Positions 1 to 4,654 of a stretch of 7,722 nt of DNA are shown one piece after another. The DNA is from Pirellulales bacterium (GTDB lineage: Bacteria > Planctomycetota > Planctomycetia > Pirellulales > Thermoguttaceae). Made by a program: the position numbers and the translations under genes. The notes beneath the pieces are model-generated. The model was not told the DNA's origin and did no database searches. It worked only from the letters and a program-made list of their open reading frames with translations. The stretch lies in the NCBI GenBank assembly GCA_030607895.1, contig JAUWJC010000181.1, forward strand, positions 1 through 7,722. The letters are read 5' to 3'. The number at the start of each line of letters is the position of its first letter. Positions within the stretch are counted from its first letter, which is position 1.

Positions 1-89
1 AGGCGAAACATGAGAGTATGCCAAGCCCCCTGCCAGAAAAACTTTGGAATTTGTCCAGGCAGCGACGACCGCACCCCCCAGCGGCTGAG

Positions 90-168
90 CCGAAAAAGGG
101 ACCAGGTTTAATTTGCCGGAACGGCCCGGAGGGTGCTTCGCACAAATTAAACCTGGTCCCTTTTTCGG
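90..168 (+). repeat. 79-bp palindromic element, copy 1
   Basis: Two 26-nt arms (90-115 and 143-168) are perfect inverted complements. The left arm begins ccgaaaaagggaccaggttt, and the arms enclose a 27-nt asymmetric loop that gives the element a direction. The loop holds a smaller GTGC-TTC-GCAC hairpin. Further copies occur at 845-923 (inverted, identical loop) and 1933-2011 (same direction, 24 of 27 loop bases identical). It looks like a REP/MITE-type non-autonomous palindromic element. No transposase is present in the window, and target-site duplication cannot be resolved. Confidence 0.9.
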
Positions 169-221
169 ACCTTTGGATATGTGGCATGCGACGTTATATT
201 GTGGGGGAGATCTGGTCCGAA

Positions 222-239
222 CAAGCCGCTTGCGGCTTG
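222..239. repeat. 18-bp perfect palindrome (small hairpin)
   Basis: caagccgc, tt, gcggcttg forms a perfect 8-bp stem with a 2-nt centre. It lies immediately upstream of the 15-bp tandem repeat and about 50 nt before the zinc-ribbon gene. No U-tract follows, so a terminator is unlikely. It may be part of a short-repeat cluster. Confidence 0.6.
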
Positions 240-240
240 G

Positions 241-270
241 CAACTCACCAACTTGCAATTCACCAACTCG
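241..270 (+). repeat. Two-copy 15-bp tandem repeat upstream of zinc-ribbon gene
   Basis: caactcaccaacttg (241-255) is followed directly by caattcaccaactcg (256-270), matching at 13 of 15 positions. The ribosome-binding site of the next gene starts 5 nt later. It resembles the heptamer-type arrays elsewhere in the window in placement at a gene edge, though the unit differs. Confidence 0.6.
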
Positions 271-274
271 GAAA

Positions 275-282
275 AGAAGAGG
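275..282 (+). promoter_or_regulatory. Ribosome-binding site deciding a GTG start
   Basis: AGAAGAGG lies 6 nt upstream of GTG at 289. This purine run makes GTG 289 the best start for the zinc-ribbon protein. The frame is open further upstream to an ATG at 181, but those extra 36 codons run through the palindrome and tandem repeat. Confidence 0.65.
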
Positions 283-288
283 TATCCC

Positions 289-834
289 GTGAGTACGAGG
301 TATCTGCTGCCATGCTCCTGTGGCAAGAAGATTGCCATCGAGGTTGCCCAGGCGGGTCAGACCGTGCGATGTGCTTGCGGTGCGGAGATCGAGGCGCCGA
401 CAATGCGGGAGATAACGTCGTTGGAGCAGGTTGAGCCGGAAGCGCAAACCCGCCACTCGCGCCCCAGCGCCGGTTGGAGCCGGCGCCAAGCCTGGATGCT
501 GTTTGGAGCGGTCCTTACGATCGGGGCCGTGGCTATGACGGCCTGGCTCCAGTGGAGCCGGCCGAGACTGAAAGACGTCCAGACGCTATCGCCACTGGAA
601 AGCTGGGGGCTCTGGCAGGAGTTGCGTCTGGGCGCCAATCGCGACCCGTCGCCCGGCGTAAAGGCGTTTGCCAAAGCGCTCGTGGCCAATCGTCAGTGGA
701 CGGTCGTCGCCATCAGCCTGATCGGGTTGGGGCTGTTTGTGACGGTTGGTTCGTTTGTGAGGCGCAAAAGGGGGGCCCGAAGGTCGGCATCAAATTTGCG
801 CACTCCAACGTCCGACCCCCGACCTCCGACGTAA
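289..834 (+). CDS. Zinc-ribbon-like, two-TM membrane protein (hypothetical)
   Basis: The predicted protein is 181 aa from a GTG start with a good AGAAGAGG site 6 nt upstream. Residues 5-37 carry paired CxCG motifs (C9, C11; C28, C30) spaced like a small zinc ribbon. A disordered linker follows, then a hydrophobic segment at about 69-88, a soluble stretch with Trp-rich and Leu-rich residues (about 90-136), and a second hydrophobic segment at about 137-157 followed by a basic cluster RRKRGARR. It is therefore probably an inner-membrane protein with the ribbon and tail on the cytoplasmic side. I associate this N-terminal ribbon type with planctomycete proteins, but no function is known to me. 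The last residues (SNLRTPTSDPRPPT) are encoded by a CCGACNN heptamer array at 805-832 and the stop codon touches it, so the native C-terminus has probably been replaced or extended. Opposed copies of the 79-bp palindrome flank the gene. Confidence 0.75.
   Translation: MSTRYLLPCSCGKKIAIEVAQAGQTVRCACGAEIEAPTMREITSLEQVEPEAQTRHSRPSAGWSRRQAWMLFGAVLTIGAVAMTAWLQWSRPRLKDVQTLSPLESWGLWQELRLGANRDPSPGVKAFAKALVANRQWTVVAISLIGLGLFVTVGSFVRRKRGARRSASNLRTPTSDPRPPT
805..832 (+). repeat. Heptamer array (CCGACNN) at 3' end of the zinc-ribbon gene
   Basis: Four consecutive 7-mers occur: ccaacgt, ccgaccc, ccgacct, ccgacgt. The TAA stop of the upstream gene (832-834) begins at the last base of the array. A single inverse-complement unit, aggtcgg, is at 781-787, so a weak stem is possible. 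The unit length (7) matches the arrays at 3594-3701 and 6982-7451. Confidence 0.6.
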
Positions 835-844
835 GGACTCCCAG

Positions 845-923
845 CCGAAAAAGCGACCAGGTTTAATTTGTGCGAAGCACCCTCCGGGCCGTTCCGGCAA
901 ATTAAACCTGGTCCCTTTTTCGG
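845..923 (-). repeat. 79-bp palindromic element, copy 2 (inverted)
   Basis: The same 26-nt arms and 27-nt loop are present as in the copy at 90-168, but the loop is its exact reverse complement, so this copy is inverted. One base differs in the left arm (g to c at 854). One plus-strand frame through the arm ends at the element's TAA (codons for DQV then stop), showing how the element can supply C-termini. Confidence 0.9.
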
Positions 924-953
924 CCCGGGTGACCTATTCTTTCATGGGGCAGC

Positions 954-1031
954 TTCGTCAGAGTTTTCTGTCGCAACATGTGCGTAAGTTGCGCGCGTGT
1001 TGTACAGTGGTTTGTACAGTTGCGTTTAGCC
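954..1031 (+). repeat. Dispersed repeat family B, copy 1
   Basis: This segment begins ttcgtcagag, has a diverged middle of about 38 nt, and ends in a 30-nt stretch (1002-1031) from gtacagtgg to gtttagcc. The same arrangement recurs at 4562-4637, with 26 of 30 matches in the final block and a 2-nt difference in overall spacing. It is immediately followed by a GC-rich hairpin in both places. It sits in the 835-1137 gene-free interval, which otherwise contains palindrome copy 2 and no coding signal that I can support. Confidence 0.65.
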
Positions 1032-1084
1032 GCCGCGGCCACGCGGCGATGGTGGTCCCCCGGCGTGGCCGCCGGGGCTAAACG
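1023..1084. repeat. Long GC-rich inverted repeat upstream of the HD-GYP gene
   Basis: Outer arms cgtttagcc (1023-1031) and ggctaaacg (1076-1084) pair perfectly. Inner arms gcggccacgc (1035-1044) and gcgtggccgc (1063-1072) also pair perfectly. The structure ends 53 nt before the chosen start of the response regulator. It could act as a terminator-like or mRNA-protecting hairpin, but there is no U-tract, and its outer arm is shared with the family B repeat, so a repetitive-element origin is more likely. Confidence 0.7.
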
Positions 1085-1137
1085 ATTTGGTTGCGGCCGT
1101 GGGCCGCGTTAGGGGCAGGCGACATCGCTTGCGCGAG

Positions 1138-2388
1138 ATGTCACGATCGAATCGGCAGATCCTGTTTGTTGACGACGAGCAATCCGTCTTGGATTCGCTG
1201 CGCCGGACACTCCGGCCGCGACGTAATTCCTGGGAGATGACCTTCGTCAATCACCCCAAGACAGCCTGGCGCCGGTTGCGCGAAACGGACTTCGACGTCG
1301 CGGTTATCGACGTAAAGATGCCGGGGCTCGGCGGGCTGGCACTGCTCGAGCGAATTCACCAGGCCGACCGGACCAAAGACCTCCCGGTGCTAATGTTGAC
1401 CGGCCTGTCGGACCGCCGGTTGAAACGGCAAGCCCTCGACCTGGGAGCAACCGATCTGCTGAACAAGCCGATCGATTCCGAAGACCTTGTTGCCCGGCTC
1501 CAAAGCGCTCTGCGGTTGAAGTCTTATCAGGACCAACTCAAGACGCACCGTTATCTTCTGGAGGAAAAGGTTCACCGGCGGACCGAAGAGTTGGCCCAAT
1601 CGCGGCTCGACATGATCTGGCGACTCGGAAAGGTCGCCGAGCAGCGTGACGAGGAGACGGGAAACCACGTGATCCGCGTGGGGTTTATCTGCCGGGTAAT
1701 CGGCCAGGCCATGGGGATGGATCCGGAGGACGTGGGAAGTCTCTTCTTGGCCGCCCCACTGCACGACATCGGGAAGATCGGCATCCCCGACGCCATTCTG
1801 CTGAAGCGTGGCCGCTTGAATCGCGAAGAGTGGGCGATTATGAAGCAGCATTGCCGAATCGGGGCAAGGATTCTCCGCGAGGATTCCAAGATACGGACGG
1901 CGTTCTTGCAGTGGCGGGACCAGACACCCGGGCCGAAAAAGGGACCAGGTTTAATTTGCTCCAACGGCCCGGAGGGTGCTTCGCACAAATTAAACCTGGT
2001 CCCTTTTTCGGCCGCCGGCAAGCTGCACGAGAACCCGTTCCTCGCACTGGCCGCTCGCATTGCGCTTGCGCACCACGAGAAGTGGGACGGCACCGGTTAT
2101 CCACAAGGGCTGGCCGGCGAAGCGATTCCCCAGGAAGCCCGAATTGTCGCCATTGCCGATGTCTTCGACGCGCTCGGCTCGAAGCGCCCTTACAAGGAGC
2201 CGGTTCCCGAAAACGAAATCTTGCGAATGATTGCCGCCGAGGTGGGAAGGCACTTCGATCCGGGCGTTTACGCGACGTTCATGGAGGTACTACCCGAAAT
2301 CAAATCCATCAGAGAGAGATTCTCCGATACCACTGCTGCAATGCCGAGGCCGGAAGAGAAGCGGGATGAAGATCTTGTTTGTAGATGA
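1138..2388 (+). CDS. REC-HD-GYP response regulator (probable c-di-GMP phosphodiesterase)
   Basis: The protein is 416 aa from ATG 1138; the upstream TTG extension lies partly in a repeat hairpin and has no family support. The REC domain (about 7-125) shows acidic residues D12/D13, phosphoacceptor D58, T88 and K110. A helical linker (about 128-160) leads to an HD-GYP domain. All metal-ligand positions I expect for the family are present: E173/H177, H209-D210 (HDIGK), H238, H312-H313, D341, plus the signature HHEKWDGTGYP (312-322) and FDALGSKRPYK. HD-GYP proteins hydrolyse c-di-GMP, so this should be a phosphorylation-controlled phosphodiesterase in the cytoplasm. Residues about 266-292 are encoded by a 79-bp palindromic repeat inserted in frame between H238 and H312, in a linker that I judge variable. 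The 3' end overlaps the next REC gene by 23 nt, suggesting translational coupling. The Shine-Dalgarno sequence is weak. Confidence 0.92.
   Translation: MSRSNRQILFVDDEQSVLDSLRRTLRPRRNSWEMTFVNHPKTAWRRLRETDFDVAVIDVKMPGLGGLALLERIHQADRTKDLPVLMLTGLSDRRLKRQALDLGATDLLNKPIDSEDLVARLQSALRLKSYQDQLKTHRYLLEEKVHRRTEELAQSRLDMIWRLGKVAEQRDEETGNHVIRVGFICRVIGQAMGMDPEDVGSLFLAAPLHDIGKIGIPDAILLKRGRLNREEWAIMKQHCRIGARILREDSKIRTAFLQWRDQTPGPKKGPGLICSNGPEGASHKLNLVPFSAAGKLHENPFLALAARIALAHHEKWDGTGYPQGLAGEAIPQEARIVAIADVFDALGSKRPYKEPVPENEILRMIAAEVGRHFDPGVYATFMEVLPEIKSIRERFSDTTAAMPRPEEKRDEDLVCR
1933..2011 (+). repeat. 79-bp palindromic element, copy 3, in frame inside the HD-GYP gene
   Basis: Both 26-nt arms are perfect inverted complements, and the 27-nt loop differs from the copy at 90-168 at three bases. 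It is translated as a run including KKGPGLIC and HKLNLVPFS and stays open. Flanking ggcc is present on both sides (1931-1934, 2010-2013). As 79 is not a multiple of 3, about 2 bp (or another frame-restoring change) must have accompanied insertion. The core 1935-2009 is 75 bp. Confidence 0.95.
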
Positions 2389-3589
2389 TGATCGGCGGGT
2401 TTTGGACGGATTGCGCCGCATGTTGCGCGGTCTCCACCACGAATGGGATATGGCCTTTGCCTCCAGCGGCGCCGAGGCGCTGGATCGCCTGGCCGCCGCC
2501 CCATTCGACATGGTAGTTGCCGACATGCGGATGCCGGGCATGGACGGTTCGGAGTTGTTACACGAGGTGATGGTGCGGCATCCGGCCACGGTGCGCATCA
2601 TTCTTTCAGGGCAATGCGACCGGCAGAGCGTATTGAAGTCGGTGGGGCCGACGCATCAATTCCTCACCAAGCCCTGCGATCCGGCAACGCTCGAATCGAC
2701 AATAGCCAAGATAGGCACGCTCCGCGACCAGTTACCCAACCAATGGATGAAGCAGGTCGTGTCCCGCGTACAGTCTATTCCGAGTTGGCGGCCGGCCTAC
2801 GAGGAGTTCCTTGCCGCGTTGAAATCCCCGGCTGTATCGATGAATGAACTGGGGCGGATTGTCTCGCGGGACGTCGGCCTGGCCGCCAAGATACTGCAGC
2901 TTGTCAACTCGGGCTTCTTTGGGACTCCCCAAGGTGTTGTCGACGTCACTTATGCCGTCAACCTGTTGGGACTTGACGCGATCAGGGAACTGGCGTACTC
3001 GACCGAAGCCTTCTCTCCGTTCAATTCGGGCGATTCTTACGAACGGCCTCTGCGGATTCTGGAAATTCACTCGCTGGCAGTGGCCATGGCTGCCAGTGAG
3101 ATTGCCAGAACCGAGACCCATGACAACGTGATTGTCAGCAACGCCCATACGGCAGGCTTGTTGCACGATGTGGGCGTCTTTGTGTTGGCCGGCGACCGCC
3201 CTGGGCGGTATCTCGACGCGGTGGCCGAGGCGCAGCGCGAGAGAACCAGTCTCACCGCGGCCGAAAACAGTATCTTCCAGACGACCCGGGACGATGTCGG
3301 AGCCTACCTGATGGGATTGTGGGGCATGCCGGACCCGATCGTCAAGGCAATTGCCTTTCATCTAAGGCCGAGTTGCTGTTCCGATTGTGCCTTCGGCCCG
3401 TTGGCCGCGGTGCATGTGGCAAATGCGATTATCGAGCAGGAGTCAATCGATATGCCCGGATTGATCTCGCCGATTGACACCGAGTATCTCGAGAGAATTG
3501 GTTGTGCCGACCGGCTCGACGCCTGGACGGACATCTGTCGGGCGGCACGTCAAGATGCCATATCACTCCATGCGGGCACTATCGCGTGA
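2366..3589 (+). CDS. REC-HDOD response regulator
   Basis: The protein is 407 aa from ATG 2366, 23 nt inside the end of the upstream REC-HD-GYP gene and preceded by a purine-rich GGAAGAGAAGCGGG stretch. The REC domain (about 1-120) has D7/D8, phosphoacceptor D53 in VVADMRMPGMDG, S81 in the Thr/Ser position and K102 in FLTKPC. The C-terminal part (about 135-340) reads as an HDOD domain: LKSPAVSMNELGRIVSRDVG, LAAKILQLVNSGFFG, VTYAVNLLGLDAIRELA, then AGLLHDVGVFVLA with H267-D268. HDOD domains are HD-like helical modules in signalling proteins, usually without proven hydrolase activity. REC-HDOD proteins often accompany c-di-GMP and chemotaxis regulators. Its overlap with the HD-GYP gene suggests the two regulators are made together and answer related histidine kinases. 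No kinase is in the window. Confidence 0.9.
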   Translation: MKILFVDDDRRVLDGLRRMLRGLHHEWDMAFASSGAEALDRLAAAPFDMVVADMRMPGMDGSELLHEVMVRHPATVRIILSGQCDRQSVLKSVGPTHQFLTKPCDPATLESTIAKIGTLRDQLPNQWMKQVVSRVQSIPSWRPAYEEFLAALKSPAVSMNELGRIVSRDVGLAAKILQLVNSGFFGTPQGVVDVTYAVNLLGLDAIRELAYSTEAFSPFNSGDSYERPLRILEIHSLAVAMAASEIARTETHDNVIVSNAHTAGLLHDVGVFVLAGDRPGRYLDAVAEAQRERTSLTAAENSIFQTTRDDVGAYLMGLWGMPDPIVKAIAFHLRPSCCSDCAFGPLAAVHVANAIIEQESIDMPGLISPIDTEYLERIGCADRLDAWTDICRAARQDAISLHAGTIA

Positions 3590-3593
3590 ACGC

Positions 3594-3701
3594 AGCTATC
3601 AGCTATCAGCTTTCAGCTATCAGCCCCTGCGCACAGCGTTTTTTGTGGGGTTTCGGGCCAATAGCTGACTGCTGATAGCTGATAGCTGACTGCTGATAGC
3701 T
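3594..3701. repeat. Inverted heptamer arrays around a 36-nt core
   Basis: The left array 3594-3624 is agctatc, agctatc, agctttc, agctatc, agc. The right array 3661-3701 is atagctg, actgctg, atagctg, atagctg, actgctg, atagct. The right unit is the reverse complement of a rotation of the left unit, so the arrays are inverted and can fold into a long stem around 3625-3660. The structure begins 4 nt after the HDOD stop and ends 8 nt before the stop of the convergent PilZ gene. It could serve as a bidirectional transcription barrier. No protein is encoded in the core. Confidence 0.85.
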
Positions 3702-3709
3702 CAAGACAG

Positions 3710-4078
3710 TCACTCGTCCGATGCGAGAATCTCGTTCACAAAGAGTTCGCCGAGCGTTTCCCAATCGGCCTCGCGAGCAGTTTGGCAGCCGAGTAGCCAG
3801 GACTCGTTTTCGTCGGGACGACACCAGCGCACCACGCCAAACAGCGTCAGGTCGGTGCTCGATCTCTCGTCGTGGAGTTGCATCGTAAGCGGTTCGCCGA
3901 TCTCCAGCGGAAACGGCGTTCGGAGCCTAAATCCGTTGCGTGAGAAGTCGATCAGCCGCGCGGATGTCACCAATGGGTCCCTGCCCCCAGCCCGCTCAAT
4001 CCGGATTTCATGGCCCTCGGGTCCGGTGGCTTGGTGTCGGGGGTTGCGAAGAGCGTATTCCCAAGGGTTCTTGGACAT
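3710..4078 (-). CDS. PilZ domain protein (candidate c-di-GMP effector)
   Basis: The protein is 122 aa from ATG 4078; a GTG three codons upstream (4087) is an alternative, and neither has a clear Shine-Dalgarno. The stretch ARLIDFSRNGFRLRTP carries the PilZ D-x-S-x-x-G motif (D44, S46, G49). Beta-rich segments LTMQLHDE and LFGVVRWCRP, and the ending SWLLGCQ, follow as expected for a single-domain PilZ protein of about 100-120 residues. The companion RxxxR motif is not clearly at the normal place: R11 and R14 are spaced RxxR, and RAGGR at 29-33 is closer to D44 than usual. Ligand binding is therefore uncertain. It converges with the REC-HD-GYP/REC-HDOD pair, which fits a local c-di-GMP degrading and sensing set, though it is on the opposite strand and separately transcribed. 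Confidence 0.8.
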   Translation of the reverse strand: MSKNPWEYALRNPRHQATGPEGHEIRIERAGGRDPLVTSARLIDFSRNGFRLRTPFPLEIGEPLTMQLHDERSSTDLTLFGVVRWCRPDENESWLLGCQTAREADWETLGELFVNEILASDE

Positions 4079-4267
4079 GACGGTCACCGGCCAGGAATAT
4101 GCGTAAAGGAGGGCAGGACTCGTTACCGGCCGATAGGCCGTCTATCTACAGCATAAGCCACGCTGGCCACGGAGGGGGTCGCGGAGCCGAATCGCGCACC
4201 CCAGACCCGCCTGTACCGGGTATGTCGGTCATGCCGGCTTAGTGGTCCGTCGATTCTGAATTGTCAG

Positions 4268-4299
4268 GTTGACGGACAATTAAGTTGACGGACAATTAA
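4268..4299 (+). repeat. Exact 16-bp tandem duplication
   Basis: gttgacggacaattaa occurs at 4268-4283 and again at 4284-4299 with no gap. A shorter inverted match, aattgtc (4259-4265) against gacaatt (4275-4281), and gtccgtc (4245-4251) against gacggac (4271-4277) lie next to it. The minus-strand stop of the gene remnant (4296-4298) is inside the second unit. The rest of 4079-4267 shows no coding or RNA feature that I can support. Confidence 0.8.
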
Positions 4300-4565
4300 A
4301 GTGGCTGGCCGCCCACCTCGGCGATCCACTTGCGGGCGTATTCCCAGCCGGGCACCTCAAAGTCACCCGTGGTATTGGCCAGAAATATCATGCCCTCGAT
4401 CCGTCCCTGACGGAGCCATTTCAGGCCGAGTTCGCATTGCCTCTTCATCATGTCCATGGGCACGGGCCGCTTCTCGGGATAGTCCCAGGTGTAGCAACCC
4501 AGCAGCTTCCCGTGCTTTGGCGCCAGTTCTTCGAGCCGTTTGAAGTTTCTCTCCCGTTCCTTTCG
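4296..4565 (-). pseudogene. 3' remnant of an unidentified gene, truncated at a repeat
   Basis: The minus strand is open for 89 codons ending in TAA at 4296-4298, bounded upstream by an in-frame TGA at 4566-4568. The translation looks like real protein: KRLEELAPKHGKLLGCYTWD, then EKRPVPMDMMKRQCELGLKW, LRQGRIEGMIFLANTTGDFE, and an ending WIAEVGGQPL. There is no start codon with a Shine-Dalgarno at its beginning, and the first internal ATG would leave 53 residues. The upstream limit coincides with the edge of the family B repeat (from 4562), so the 5' part of the gene was probably lost when that repeat arrived or recombined. It lies directly downstream of the UroD-like gene on the same strand and may once have been its operon partner. 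The family is not recognised with certainty. Confidence 0.65.
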
Positions 4566-4654
4566 TCAGAGTCGTCGGTTAGGATTTCCGCGCGATTCGC
4601 GCATGCCGTACAGTGGCATGTTCAGTTGTGTTTAGCCCCGACGGCCACGTCGGG
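4562..4654 (+). repeat. Dispersed repeat family B, copy 2, with hairpin
   Basis: It starts ttcgtcagag as at 954 and shares the closing 30-nt block gtacagtgg...gtttagcc (4608-4637) at 26 of 30 positions with 1002-1031. It is followed by a perfect hairpin, cccgacg (4637-4643), gcca, cgtcggg (4648-4654). The segment 4622-4654 is also the 3' coding end of the UroD-like gene on the minus strand, and the left edge marks the truncation of the downstream gene remnant. Confidence 0.65.

Noticed and set aside
18..434. Plus-strand open frame of 138 codons at the left edge
   Set aside because: It runs straight through palindrome copy 1 and overlaps the better-supported zinc-ribbon gene. There is no family-like sequence and no ribosome site.
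1087..1137. Upstream TTG start extending the HD-GYP protein
   Set aside because: The extension is basic, repeat-adjacent sequence. The family begins at the REC strand just after ATG 1138.
1390..2104. Several antisense open frames over the HD-GYP gene
   Set aside because: They are mirror frames of a strongly conserved domain. Part of their length arises because the palindrome is open on both strands.
2231..2365. Upstream start for the HDOD regulator inside the HD-GYP gene
   Set aside because: The extra 45 residues are out-of-frame HD-GYP sequence. ATG 2366 directly precedes the REC motif and has a purine-rich site.
2732..3361. Antisense open frame over the HDOD gene
   Set aside because: High-GC shadow with no recognisable domain, opposite a clear HDOD protein.
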